Origin: Paraeggerthella hominis | GTDB taxonomy: Bacteria > Actinomycetota > Coriobacteriia > Coriobacteriales > Eggerthellaceae | Length of the DNA stretch: 64,000 bases | Direction of reading: 5' to 3' | Assembly (NCBI RefSeq): GCF_021044775.1 | Contig: NZ_JAJNOQ010000008.1 | Span: 1 to 64,000, forward strand | Part shown: one piece after another, positions 1 to 8,551 of the stretch | Numbering within the stretch: position 1 is the stretch's first letter | How the letters are laid out: every line of letters begins with the position of its first letter | Made by a program: the position numbers and the translations under genes | Notes under the pieces: generated by a model | Databases searched by the model: none | The model's input: only the letters and a program-made list of their open reading frames with translations | Told to the model about the DNA's origin: nothing

Positions 1-153
1 CAGGTTTCTATCAGCCTTCGCCGCGGCGCCCGTCCCCGGTGGCAACACCCCCCGGGCCTTCGCGAGAGGCAGGGACGAAGGGCCATCCGGGGCGGGTCGG
101 CCAGCAACCCCGCAGGGTCTGCTTCATCGTAATCCGCTTGCGGATCGAGCTGG
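1..153. other. Left-edge non-coding stretch, nothing recognised
   Basis: GC-rich sequence beyond the gdhA terminators. It has several short self-complementary segments but no motif of tmRNA, RNase P RNA, SRP RNA or a known riboswitch that I can recognise. A 38-codon minus-strand reading frame starting at 145 has no supporting family and is not called. Confidence 0.4.
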
Positions 154-182
154 AAAAGAAAAGACCCGGCAGAGCCAGGTCT
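154..182 (-). terminator. Second intrinsic terminator downstream of gdhA
   Basis: On the minus strand a 9-bp stem (AGACCTGGC with GCCGGGTCT, one G-U pair, loop TCT) is followed directly by TTTTCTTTT. It lies about 45 nt beyond the first gdhA terminator, so it is either a backup terminator or the end of a short unrecognised transcript. Confidence 0.65.
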
Positions 183-227
183 AACTGTAATGGGCGATCT
201 CCGTGCGTCGGGTACCACGGGAACATG

Positions 228-256
228 AAAAAGCCCGGCCAGTGTGACCGGGCTTT
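228..256 (-). terminator. Intrinsic terminator of gdhA
   Basis: AAAGCCCGG and CCGGGCTTT form a perfect stem around a 9-nt loop. The minus-strand reading continues into TTTTT. It begins about 22 nt after the gdhA stop codon. Confidence 0.85.
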
Positions 257-278
257 CGCTTTTGCTGGATGCTGCGGC

Positions 279-1610
279 TTACACCACGCCCTGCGCCATC
301 ATGGCGTCGGCGAGCTTCTTGAAGCCGGCGATGTTCGCGCCCATGACGTAGTTGCCTTCGTGGCCGAACTCGCGCGCGGCGTCGTCGGCTGCGTGGTAGA
401 TGCTCTTCATGATGCCCTGCAGCTTGGCATCCACTTCCTCGAACGACCAGGACAGGCGCTCGGAGTTCTGCGACATCTCCAGGCCGGAGGTGGCCACGCC
501 GCCGGCGTTGGCGGCCTTGCCGGGGCAGAAGGTCACGCCGTTGTCCAGGAAGTAATCGGTCGCGTCCATCGTGGTGGGCATGTTGGCGCCCTCGGCAACC
601 ACCTTGCAGCCGTTCGCGACCAGCTGCTGCGCATCCTCGATGAACAACTCGTTTTGGGTCGCGCAGGGCAGCGCGATGTCCACGGGCACGCTCCACACGC
701 CGCGGCCCTCGTGGTATTCCACGCCTTCGCGACGCTTCGCGTACTCGGAGATGCGGGCGCGCTCGACTTCCTTGATCTGCTTGACCAGGGCAACGTCGAT
801 GCCGTTGGGATCGTGGATCCAGCCGGTGGAGTCGCTGAGCGTGACTACCTTGGCGCCCAGCTGCTGGGCCTTCTGCGTGGCGTAGATGGCCACGTTGCCG
901 GAGCCGGAGACCGACACCGTCTTGCCTTCGAAGGAGTCGCCGTGGCACTCCAGGTACTCCTGCACGAAGTAGATCAGGCCGTAGCCGGTCGCCTCGGTGC
1001 GGGCGAGCGATCCGCCGTAGGACAGGCCCTTGCCGGTAAGCACGCCTTCCCAGACGTTCTTGATGCGCTTGTACTGGCCGAACAGGTAGCCGATCTCACG
1101 TGCGCCCGTGCCGATGTCGCCAGCCGGCACGTCGGTGTCGGCGCCGATGTGGCGCTGAAGCTCGGTCATGAAGCTCTGGCAGAAGCGCATGACTTCCATG
1201 TCCGACTTGCCCTTCGGGTCGAAGTCGCAACCGCCCTTGCCGCCGCCCATGGGAAGCGTGGTCAGGCTGTTCTTGAAGATCTGCTCGAAGCCCAGGAACT
1301 TGATGATGCCCAGGTTCACGGACGGATGCAGGCGCAGGCCGCCCTTGTAAGGCCCCAGGCAACTGTTGTACTGCACGCGGAAGCCGCGGTTGACCTGCAC
1401 CTTGCCCGCGTCATCGACCCAGGGGACGCGAAACGTGATCACGCGCTCGGGTTCCACGATGCGCTCGAGCAGGCCGGCGGCCTCGTACTCGGGATGCGCC
1501 TCGATGACCGGCTCGAGGGAACGCAGCACCTCGGTGACGGCCTGGATGAACTCAGGCTGGCTGGCGTCCTTCGCCTTGACCTGCTCGATAACTCGATCGA
1601 CGTAACTCAA
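279..1610 (-). CDS. gdhA: Glutamate dehydrogenase (hexameric, probably NADP-dependent)
   Basis: A 443-aa protein that interconverts 2-oxoglutarate plus ammonium and glutamate, in the cytoplasm. Visible family signatures are GPYKGGLRLHP at about residues 86-96, the catalytic-lysine loop PMGGGKGG at 120-127, and the dinucleotide-fold motif GSGNVA at about 236-241. The length matches the E. coli-type enzyme (about 447 aa). I chose a TTG start at 1610 because AAAGGAGG lies directly upstream at the right spacing. The longer open frame to 1676 would include the promoter. NADP preference is inferred from the subfamily and not proven by a residue I can read with certainty. Single gene with its own promoter and terminators. 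Confidence 0.95.
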   Translation of the reverse strand: MSYVDRVIEQVKAKDASQPEFIQAVTEVLRSLEPVIEAHPEYEAAGLLERIVEPERVITFRVPWVDDAGKVQVNRGFRVQYNSCLGPYKGGLRLHPSVNLGIIKFLGFEQIFKNSLTTLPMGGGKGGCDFDPKGKSDMEVMRFCQSFMTELQRHIGADTDVPAGDIGTGAREIGYLFGQYKRIKNVWEGVLTGKGLSYGGSLARTEATGYGLIYFVQEYLECHGDSFEGKTVSVSGSGNVAIYATQKAQQLGAKVVTLSDSTGWIHDPNGIDVALVKQIKEVERARISEYAKRREGVEYHEGRGVWSVPVDIALPCATQNELFIEDAQQLVANGCKVVAEGANMPTTMDATDYFLDNGVTFCPGKAANAGGVATSGLEMSQNSERLSWSFEEVDAKLQGIMKSIYHAADDAAREFGHEGNYVMGANIAGFKKLADAMMAQGVV

Positions 1611-1649
1611 TTCGGACCTCCTTTGGGAAATGCAGTACGCAATAGCATC

Positions 1650-1676
1650 ATTATAAAGAGAGCCGACCGCGCGCAA
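1650..1676 (-). promoter_or_regulatory. Candidate promoter of gdhA
   Basis: Minus strand: a perfect -10 TATAAT at 1655-1650 and TTGCGC at 1676-1671, separated by 15 nt. The same -35 hexamer occurs before tRNA-Gly and the thi operon in this window. The leader would be about 35 nt. Confidence 0.55.
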
Positions 1677-1848
1677 TGATTATTTAAACGATTCGAAACA
1701 AACCTGTGCGCCGAAAGGTCGCGATCGAAGCGATTCGGGACGTCCGGCTCGTTGCGAATTTCAACGATGAATTGCTCGACTGTCCCCATTGCGACCCTCT
1801 CGAAAACAATCGATGGGGTAGAATCGGGGCAAGAGATAAGGAGCGTGC

Positions 1849-3204
1849 ATGAACGAGATCAAGTGCCCCCATTGCCAAACGGTGTTTCAGGTTGACGAGA
1901 CCGGTTTCGCGGCCATCATGAAGCAGGTGCGCGACAGCGAATTCGACAAGGAAGTGCAACGGCACGAGCAGCTGCTGGTAACCGAAAAGAAGCAGGCTGT
2001 CGAGCTGGCGGTGGCGCAGGCTTTGGGAGCGGCGCAGGCGAAGGCCTCCGAGAAGGAGACCCGCATTGCCGAATTGGAGGCCAGACTGGACGCGGCGAAG
2101 CGCGAGAACGAAGCTCGGGAGCGCGTCGCGCAGGCCGAGCGCGAGCGTGCGCTTGCCGACATCGCGGCGGCGAAGGACGCTCGCATCGTCGAGCTCGAGC
2201 AGCGCTTGTCCGCGCATCAGCACGCCAGCGAAACCGAGAAGCAGCTGGCCGTGCAGCAGGCGCGCACCGAGATCGAACGCGAGCGCGATGCCCTGGCCGC
2301 CCAGGTGGCGCTCAAGGACGCCGAGCGCATCCAGGTTGAAAGCGCGCTCAAGGAGCAGCTGTCCATTGAGCTGAAGGCGAAAGACGACATCATCGCGTAC
2401 AAGGAAAACGAGATCGAGCGCTATCGCGACATGAAGGCGCGCTTGTCCACCAAAATGGTGGGCGAGTCGCTTGAGCAGCATTGCGAGACCGAGTTCAACA
2501 AGATTCGCGCAACGGCGTTCCCGCGGGCGTACTTCGAGAAGGACAACGATGCATCCGGCGGCTCGAAGGGCGACTTCATCTTCCGGGAGTGCGACGAGGC
2601 GGGCAACGAGATCGTGTCTATCATGTTCGAGATGAAGAACGAATCCGACGACCCGTCACGCCGCCATCGAAACGACGAGTTCTTCAAGAAGCTCGACGCC
2701 GATCGCACGAAGAAGGGATGCGAGTACGCGGTGCTCGTGTCGCTTTTGGAGCCGGACAGCGAGCTGTACAACCAGGGAATCGTGGACGTGTCGTATCGGT
2801 ACGAGAAGATGTACGTCGTTCGCCCCCAGTTCTTCCTGCCCATGATCTCCATTCTGCGCAACGCCGCGCTCAACTCGCTTGCCTACAAGGCGGAGCTGGC
2901 CGTGGTGCGCAACCAGAACATCGACATCACGAACTTCGAAGAGCAGATGGAGACGTTCAAATCGGGTTTCGCGCGCAACTACGACCTGGCCAGCCGCCGC
3001 TTTCAGACGGCTATCGACGAGATCGACAAGACCATCACGCACCTGCAGAAAACCAAAGAGGCCCTGCTTTCCTCCGAGAACAATCTGCGCCTGGCGAACA
3101 ACAAGGCGCAGGACTTGACTATCAAGCGTCTGACCAGGAACAACCCCACTATGAAAGCCGCGTTCAAGGCGCTTGAGGATGGTAGCGCCGACGTTTCCGA
3201 ATAG
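1849..3204 (+). CDS. DUF2130 family protein (zinc-ribbon, coiled coil, nuclease-like C-terminus)
   Basis: A 451-aa cytoplasmic protein of the DUF2130 family, function not established. The N-terminus has a CPHC knuckle at residues 6-9, then a long charged heptad-like coiled coil (about 25-195). The C-terminal half carries D242 in GDFIF and E261-M-K263 in FEMKNE, a spacing reminiscent of PD-(D/E)XK nuclease folds. That resemblance is my inference. The start ATG follows ATAAGGAG. A TAGAAT hexamer at 1819-1824 could be a -10, but no good -35 accompanies it. The gene stands alone and ends in a strong terminator. Confidence 0.85.
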   Translation: MNEIKCPHCQTVFQVDETGFAAIMKQVRDSEFDKEVQRHEQLLVTEKKQAVELAVAQALGAAQAKASEKETRIAELEARLDAAKRENEARERVAQAERERALADIAAAKDARIVELEQRLSAHQHASETEKQLAVQQARTEIERERDALAAQVALKDAERIQVESALKEQLSIELKAKDDIIAYKENEIERYRDMKARLSTKMVGESLEQHCETEFNKIRATAFPRAYFEKDNDASGGSKGDFIFRECDEAGNEIVSIMFEMKNESDDPSRRHRNDEFFKKLDADRTKKGCEYAVLVSLLEPDSELYNQGIVDVSYRYEKMYVVRPQFFLPMISILRNAALNSLAYKAELAVVRNQNIDITNFEEQMETFKSGFARNYDLASRRFQTAIDEIDKTITHLQKTKEALLSSENNLRLANNKAQDLTIKRLTRNNPTMKAAFKALEDGSADVSE

Positions 3205-3221
3205 GTGCGGCTTGCCGGTTT

Positions 3222-3260
3222 CCGGGCGGCGGGATGGGGTGCGCCGCCCGGTTTCGCTTT
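3222..3260 (+). terminator. Intrinsic terminator after the DUF2130 gene
   Basis: CCGGGCGGCG pairs perfectly with CGCCGCCCGG around a 10-nt loop, followed by TTTCGCTTT on the plus strand. The minus strand has no T-run, so it serves only the plus-strand gene. Confidence 0.8.
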
Positions 3261-3288
3261 CCGGAGCCTTGCCGCCGTCGACGCTGCG

Positions 3289-3789
3289 CTAGCGCTCGTC
3301 CCCGTCGCGAAGCGACTCGTCCACCAGGCGCCGCAGGTTCGCCGCGAAGCGTTCGCGATCCTCGTCCTCGAACGCCGCAGGGCCCTTCGTCCTGCCGCCT
3401 TGTCGACGGACGTTCTTCTCGAGGTGGCGTATCTGCATGTCGGCGTCGATGGTCGCGCGCGAGTACACGCGCCCTCGCACGCCGATGGCCCGCGCGCTGC
3501 GGCCGAGCACCATGGCCGCAAGGCCGATGTCCTGCGTCACCACGATATCGCCGGGCTTCAGTTCCTGCACGATGGCGAAATCGGCCGCATCGGCGCCGAT
3601 GCCCACGGCAAGGGTGTCGACCCAGAATCCGTCGGTGGGCTGCCGGGGGTCGCTTCGTCGCACGTGCCGAAGCAGGTTCTGCGTTGAGTTGCCCGCGATA
3701 ACGACGGGGATGTTGCGGTTTCGGGCGATGTTGACGGCCTCGGCGGTGACGGGGCAGGCGTCGGCGTCGATGTACACAGTGGGCTTCAT
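3289..3789 (-). CDS. YaiI/YqxD family protein (DUF188, UPF0178)
   Basis: A 166-aa protein of the widespread YaiI/YqxD family. The N-terminal IDADACPV motif and the later D-x-VVTQDIGLA segment are typical. The family has a PIN-like fold with conserved acidic residues and is suspected to act on nucleic acid, but no reaction is established. The C-terminal 40 residues are highly basic and acidic. Convergent with the DUF2130 gene. Start ATG at 3789 follows GAGAAAGCAGGTCC. Confidence 0.9.
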   Translation of the reverse strand: MKPTVYIDADACPVTAEAVNIARNRNIPVVIAGNSTQNLLRHVRRSDPRQPTDGFWVDTLAVGIGADAADFAIVQELKPGDIVVTQDIGLAAMVLGRSARAIGVRGRVYSRATIDADMQIRHLEKNVRRQGGRTKGPAAFEDEDRERFAANLRRLVDESLRDGDER

Positions 3790-4089
3790 GGACCTGCTTT
3801 CTCTTGGGTTGGTTCAGTATAGCGGCAGGCATCCCAGGTTGCGAACCCGCGCGCTTCCGCATAGGCCCGAAGCCCAAGGCGCGTGCTGCGCGGTTGTCGA
3901 CCCGCTGCGCGCATCGTCGGTTCGCTGTCGTGCGCAGCATGTGAAGGCGCAGCTTTTTGAGCGTCGGTTCGGTTACCGATTTGTGCTCAGTCTGTGACCT
4001 CGATGCGCCGTAGATATTCGAAGTCTATCTTGAACCCCGGTCGCATGGGGCGGCTTGGCGCGCAACGGGGCGAGAGAAGAGGCGAGCGT
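3790..4089. other. Intergenic region upstream of the dlt operon
   Basis: 300 nt between the divergent YaiI gene and dltA. It must contain both promoters, but I see no pair of hexamers with proper spacing. An in-frame ATG at 3994 would extend DltA by 32 residues with no matching family sequence, so the region is treated as non-coding. Confidence 0.5.
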
Positions 4090-5640
4090 ATGGCGAACGA
4101 GAACGGGTTTTTGCTGGAGGTCGAGCGATGGGCGCAGACGACGCCGGATGCTTTGGCCTATCGTGCAGACGACGCAACCATGACCTATGCCGAGCTGTGG
4201 ACTATGTCCGATGCCGTGGCGTGCGCGCTGCGCGAGCGTTCGGGCGATCGCGAGCCGGTCGTCGTCCTGGGGCATAAGGGCTCCTTGATGATCGTCGGGT
4301 TTCTGGGCTGCTTGAAAAGCGGGCACGCCTTCGTGCCCGTCGATGTTGAGATGCCGGCGTCTCGGTTGGCTGACATCGCTTCCCAGCTGGGGGAACCGTT
4401 GCTGTTGACCGCCGTGGAGCTGCCTTGCGCGTTGCGGGAGCTGACATGCGAGGACCGCGTCGTGGATGCGCGCGAGGTTGCGCGTCTGCCGTTCGACCGT
4501 GCGAGCGTCCCCGACCGCTCCTGCTGGGTTTCCGGCGAGGAGACGCATTACCTCATCTTCACGTCCGGCTCGACCGGGCGACCCAAGGGCATCGAGGTGA
4601 GCGCGGACAACGTGGCGAACTTCATGCGGTGGCTCCGCACGTTTCCGGTGGTGTCGGACGGTGCGCGTGTGTTCCTGGACCAGCCGCCGTACTCGTTCGA
4701 TCTGTCGCAGTACGAAGTGGTGGGCGCGCTGTCGACCGGCGGGTGCCTGCACGCGGTTTCGCGTGAGAAAACCGAGGATGCGCGCATGCTGTTCGAGGAC
4801 CTGCGCGCCTCGGGCGTGCAGGTGTGGGTTTCCACGCCGTCGTTCGCCGATCTATGCCTGGCGGATCCTTCGTTCGACCAGGCGCTTCTTTCCGACGTTC
4901 GCATGTTTCTCTTTTGCGGGGAGACCTTGCACCATGCGACGGCCGAGGACTTGGTCCGTCGGTTTCCGCAGGCGCTCGTCGTGAACACCTACGGGCCCAC
5001 CGAGTCCACCGTGGCGGTAACGTACGCCGAAATCGGTCCCGCCGAGCTTGCGGATGCGGCCCCCTTGCCGGTGGGGCGTCCTCGTCCGGGGACCGAGCTG
5101 CGCATCGTGAACCCCGAAACGGGGGCGCCGTGCGAGCCGGGGCGAAGCGGCGAGATCGTCATCGTGGGGGACACGGTGGCGAAAGGCTACTACCGCAATC
5201 CCGATAAAACCGCCGAGGCGTTCTCATGGTCGCTGCGTTCCGACGGCCGCAAAATGCGGGCGTATCGTACGGGCGACCTGGGTCGATTGGACAAGGAGGG
5301 CGTGCTGCACTGCGAAGGCCGATTCGACGCGCTGGTGAAGGTGAACGGGTTTCGCATCGAGCTTGAGGACGTGGAAAGAAACATCGTTTCATTGCCGCAG
5401 GTGAAGCAAGCTGTCGTAGTGCCGGTGCTGCGCCGCGGGCGCGTTTCCCACCTGAAGGCATGCGTGGTGCTGGATGCTTCGGCTGCTGCGCTCGACGCCT
5501 TCGACGCTCGCCAGGAGATTCGGCGCGGTCTGGCCGAGCTCGTTCCTGCGTACATGGTGCCGCGCACCGTGAAGCTGTTCGACGAGCTGCCGCTGACCTG
5601 CAACGGCAAGCTTGATCGAAAAGCCCTGGTCGAGGCGTAG
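4090..5640 (+). CDS. dltA: D-alanine--D-alanyl carrier protein ligase
   Basis: A 516-aa adenylate-forming enzyme that activates D-alanine with ATP and loads it on the phosphopantetheine arm of DltC in the cytoplasm. ANL-superfamily motifs are in order: TSGSTGRPKG near residue 158, TYGPTEST near 300, YRTGDLG near 395, and the C-terminal catalytic lysine in NGKLDRKAL (K507). The length fits DltA (about 505 aa). I chose ATG 4090 behind GAAGAGG, since the open frame continues upstream without homology. First gene of a tightly packed operon with dltB 12 nt downstream. Confidence 0.95.
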   Translation: MANENGFLLEVERWAQTTPDALAYRADDATMTYAELWTMSDAVACALRERSGDREPVVVLGHKGSLMIVGFLGCLKSGHAFVPVDVEMPASRLADIASQLGEPLLLTAVELPCALRELTCEDRVVDAREVARLPFDRASVPDRSCWVSGEETHYLIFTSGSTGRPKGIEVSADNVANFMRWLRTFPVVSDGARVFLDQPPYSFDLSQYEVVGALSTGGCLHAVSREKTEDARMLFEDLRASGVQVWVSTPSFADLCLADPSFDQALLSDVRMFLFCGETLHHATAEDLVRRFPQALVVNTYGPTESTVAVTYAEIGPAELADAAPLPVGRPRPGTELRIVNPETGAPCEPGRSGEIVIVGDTVAKGYYRNPDKTAEAFSWSLRSDGRKMRAYRTGDLGRLDKEGVLHCEGRFDALVKVNGFRIELEDVERNIVSLPQVKQAVVVPVLRRGRVSHLKACVVLDASAAALDAFDARQEIRRGLAELVPAYMVPRTVKLFDELPLTCNGKLDRKALVEA

Positions 5641-5652
5641 CAGGTCGCGCGC

Positions 5653-6825
5653 ATGTCGTTTTACGCCGACCCCAGCTTTTTCGTGGCGCTGACCGCAGCG
5701 GTAGCGGGCGCAGCTTTCCTCGGCCTGCGCGAGAAGCCGCTCAAGCGCTACGGCCTGGCGGTGTCCGTAGTGCTGCTGGCGTGCTTGTTCTCGAAGGACG
5801 TCGCCGGCCTTGCGCTCGCGGCGGGGTTCGTGCTGGCGGCCGTAGTGTGCATGCGGTGGCTCTCGGCCGACCCGAAGTCGAACGCGCGCTTCTATGCGGC
5901 CGTTGCCGTCACGCTCGTGCCGCTCGTGTCCGCGAAGGCGGGCGCGGTGTTCGATCAGAATCTGCTGGGCTTCTTGGGCGTTTCCTACATTACGTTCAAG
6001 GCGCTGCAGGTGCTCTTCGAAATTCGCGACGGCCTCATCGAGCGGATGAACCTGTTCGATTACGTGTACTTCCTGCTGTTCTTCCCCGTGTTCACGTCCG
6101 GCCCCATCGACCGTTCCCGCCGTTTCGCGCAGGATGCCGACGCGGTGCGGACGCGCGACGAGTACGCGGGCCTGCTCGCGCGCGGCATCCTGCTGCTGCT
6201 CGTGGGAATGGCGTACACGTTCGTGATCGCGGTGTGGCTGCATCGCCTGTACGCACCGACCGCATGGGGCGGCGGCCCGTTTCTTGCGGAGCTGGGCGCG
6301 CAGGTTCAGACCGCGTACGTGTACGGCCTGTACCTGTTCTTCGACTTTGCAGGGTACAGCCTCATGGCGATGGGCGCTAGCTACTGCTTCGGCATTCGCA
6401 CGCCGCGCAACTTCCGCGCGCCGTTCGCGTCGATCGACATCAAGGATTTTTGGAACCGGTGGAACATCACGCTCTCGTTTTGGCTGCGCGACTTCGTGTT
6501 CATGCGGTTTTCGCGCCTGGCGCTCAAGAAGCGCTGGTTCGAAAGCCGCCTGACCACGGCGTGCTGGGGCTTCGTGTTCGACATGGTGCTTATGGGCGCT
6601 TGGCACGGCCTGACACCGAACTACCTTTTGTACGGCTTGTACCACGGCTTGCTGCTGGCGGGTACGGAGGCGTTTCAGAAGAAATCGAAGTTTTACAAGC
6701 GGCATAAGAAAGAACCCTGGTTCAAGGCGCTATCCTGGTTCGTCACGCTGCAGTTGGTGATGATCGGGTTCGCGCTGTTCTCGGGGCAGGCAACGATGCT
6801 CGTGAAAGGAGCGATCAATGGGTAG
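5653..6825 (+). CDS. dltB: MBOAT O-acyltransferase DltB
   Basis: A 390-aa polytopic membrane protein of the membrane-bound O-acyltransferase family. It accepts D-alanine from DltC and passes it across the membrane toward teichoic acid. Conserved features include the early YITFKALQVLFE segment, FFPVFTSGPIDRSRRF, the DFWNRWNITLSFWLRDFVF block, and the catalytic-histidine region GAWHGL (H318) with a second histidine in GLYHG (H331). The 3' end overlaps dltC by 8 nt, suggesting translational coupling. Confidence 0.95.
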   Translation: MSFYADPSFFVALTAAVAGAAFLGLREKPLKRYGLAVSVVLLACLFSKDVAGLALAAGFVLAAVVCMRWLSADPKSNARFYAAVAVTLVPLVSAKAGAVFDQNLLGFLGVSYITFKALQVLFEIRDGLIERMNLFDYVYFLLFFPVFTSGPIDRSRRFAQDADAVRTRDEYAGLLARGILLLLVGMAYTFVIAVWLHRLYAPTAWGGGPFLAELGAQVQTAYVYGLYLFFDFAGYSLMAMGASYCFGIRTPRNFRAPFASIDIKDFWNRWNITLSFWLRDFVFMRFSRLALKKRWFESRLTTACWGFVFDMVLMGAWHGLTPNYLLYGLYHGLLLAGTEAFQKKSKFYKRHKKEPWFKALSWFVTLQLVMIGFALFSGQATMLVKGAING

Positions 6826-7072
6826 CGTCACGCACGATCAGCTTGAGGAGCGCATGCTCTGCATTTTGGAGGATATCTGCGACGATGACGAGGTGCGCGA
6901 GCGCCGAAGCGAGGATCTGTTCGCGCTCGGCCTTTTGGACTCTATGGGGGCTATCGAGCTTTTGGTGACCATCGAGGAGGAGTTCGGCGTGTCCATTGCC
7001 CCTACCGAGGTGGAACGCGACGAGATGAACACGGTGGATTTGATCATTCGCCAAGTGGAGATCCGCCTGTAG
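6818..7072 (+). CDS. dltC: D-alanyl carrier protein
   Basis: An 84-aa acyl-carrier-type protein. Serine 42 in GLLDSMG is the predicted 4'-phosphopantetheine site that carries D-alanine between DltA and DltB. Length and acidic helices are typical of DltC. The ATG lies inside the last codons of dltB, behind GAAAGGAG. Confidence 0.95.
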   Translation: MGSVTHDQLEERMLCILEDICDDDEVRERRSEDLFALGLLDSMGAIELLVTIEEEFGVSIAPTEVERDEMNTVDLIIRQVEIRL

Positions 7073-7084
7073 GCGGGCGGGACC

Positions 7085-8362
7085 ATGGCGAAAGGGGCAT
7101 CGACCGGCTTTACGGGCATGGCCTTGCTGCGCGGCGTGGTTGCGGCGCTGCTCGCAGCCGTGCTGGCGTTCGCGGGGTTTTGCGCCTGGGGGCTGCCCCG
7201 GCAAACCGATCACGATCCGACACGGCTCTACGATTACGTGTATTCGGGCGTGAAGGCCGAGAGCACCGCGTTCACGCTGTCTTCGATGAGCGCGGACGGC
7301 CACCTGGCGTTCGGATCGTCGGAGTTCTACATTTCGAAGGACGAGGTCGCGCAGTGCCCGCAGGCGGTGTTTGGCGAGAACGTGACCGGAGTGGATCTGA
7401 CTTTCGTCGGCGAAGCGTACGATCAAAGCCTATGGCAAGCTGTTGCGGCCGGTGCGTACGGCGACAAGGTCAAGAACAAGAAGGTCATGATCGTGGTGTC
7501 GCCGCAATGGTTCTTCAAGGGCAACGGGGCGCAGGCGAAGTTCCCCTCGAAGTTCTCGTACAGCCTGTACCGGCAGTTCGCGGACAACCCGCGTCTGTCC
7601 GAGAAAACGAAGGCCTACGTTCGATCCCGCATGGCGGCCCTTGGGGTCAACGCGGGGCAGCTTGCCGCGGCCAACAGGGACACGCCGTTCGACGCCGTGA
7701 ACGATGCGGCGTATTCGCTTGCGGAAGACGCGCGCATTCGCAGCCGCTTGCCCCAGGTGATCGAGCAGGCTCCGCACAAGAGCGCTGCTCGTGCGATCGG
7801 CAACCCAACGGGCGAACCCGACTGGAGGGCCCTGCTGTCGCAGGCGGATGCATCCGGCGCCGCCGCCTGCACCACCAACCCGTACGGCATCTACGACGCC
7901 TATTGGCAGAAGAACTCCCGCTACAACGTGGAACGCGGGCAGAACTTCACGGAGGCGAATGCCGAATACGACGACCTCTCGTGCTTTTTGGACGTGTGCC
8001 GCGAAACGGGACTGGAGCCGCTTGTGGTGATCCTGCCGATGCACGGCGCCTGGTACGACCGCGAGGGAGTCGCGGCCGATGTGCGCAGCGCGTTCTACGA
8101 TCGCGTGCGCGGCGCGTGCGATGCGGCGGGGGCTGCGTACGCCGACTTCTCCAGCTGCGAGTACGAGAAGTACTTTCTGTGCGATACCGTGCATCCCGGC
8201 TGGCGCGGCTGGGTGCGCATCGAGCAGGCGTTCTACGATTTCGCGAACGGGCGCGACGATGCGTTTCTGGGCGGGGCCGGCTTCGGCCGGGCCGAGGGCT
8301 TGGCTTCGGCGGGCGATGCGGGCGCCTCGCTTGCCGGTGTAACCGACGGGAGCGCATCGTGA
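7085..8362 (+). CDS. dltD: D-alanyl transfer protein DltD
   Basis: A 425-aa protein with one N-terminal membrane segment (about residues 12-35) and an extracellular SGNH-like hydrolase domain. The nucleophile region GSSEF is at residues 77-81, and a late D-x-V-H-P motif (CDTVHPGW) supplies the presumed Asp/His pair. DltD completes D-alanine transfer to lipoteichoic acid on the outer face. The C-terminal 35 residues are Ala/Gly-rich and beyond the usual domain. Its stop overlaps the GTG of the next small gene. Confidence 0.93.
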   Translation: MAKGASTGFTGMALLRGVVAALLAAVLAFAGFCAWGLPRQTDHDPTRLYDYVYSGVKAESTAFTLSSMSADGHLAFGSSEFYISKDEVAQCPQAVFGENVTGVDLTFVGEAYDQSLWQAVAAGAYGDKVKNKKVMIVVSPQWFFKGNGAQAKFPSKFSYSLYRQFADNPRLSEKTKAYVRSRMAALGVNAGQLAAANRDTPFDAVNDAAYSLAEDARIRSRLPQVIEQAPHKSAARAIGNPTGEPDWRALLSQADASGAAACTTNPYGIYDAYWQKNSRYNVERGQNFTEANAEYDDLSCFLDVCRETGLEPLVVILPMHGAWYDREGVAADVRSAFYDRVRGACDAAGAAYADFSSCEYEKYFLCDTVHPGWRGWVRIEQAFYDFANGRDDAFLGGAGFGRAEGLASAGDAGASLAGVTDGSAS

Positions 8363-8532
8363 GCCGGCTTCGTCGGTGGGCGGACGGTGTGCGCGACGCG
8401 GCGCGACGGCGTCCCGGACTGCTGGTTGCGGCGGCCGGCGCAGCCGTGGTCGCCCTGGTCGTCCTGCTCGCCTGGTTCATCGTGTTCTCCGGCTTTTCCC
8501 AACCGGTTCAATTCGTATACGACAGTTTCTAG
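8359..8532 (+). CDS. dltX: DltX-like D-alanylation micropeptide
   Basis: A 57-aa protein starting at a GTG that overlaps the dltD stop (GTGA). It has an Arg-rich N-terminus, one transmembrane helix (about residues 22-45) and a C-terminal tail ending QFVYDSF. Firmicute DltX proteins are similarly small single-pass peptides whose conserved end is FIYNEF, and FVYDSF matches in pattern. DltX is needed for D-alanyl transfer beside DltB/DltD. In Firmicutes the gene usually precedes dltA, while here it follows dltD. The call rests on position, topology and tail motif, not on overall similarity. Confidence 0.8.
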   Translation: MSRLRRWADGVRDAARRRPGLLVAAAGAAVVALVVLLAWFIVFSGFSQPVQFVYDSF

Positions 8533-8551
8533 GAAGCCGGGTGCGATCGTG

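Noticed and set aside
39..1679. A 546-codon open frame on the plus strand opposite gdhA
   Set aside because: GC-rich antisense frame. The encoded sequence is low-complexity Ala/Leu/His/Val-rich with no family, while the minus strand encodes a canonical GdhA.
3994..4089. Upstream ATG 3994 as the start of dltA
   Set aside because: It would add 32 residues without family match. ATG 4090 has a suitable ribosome-binding site and gives normal length.
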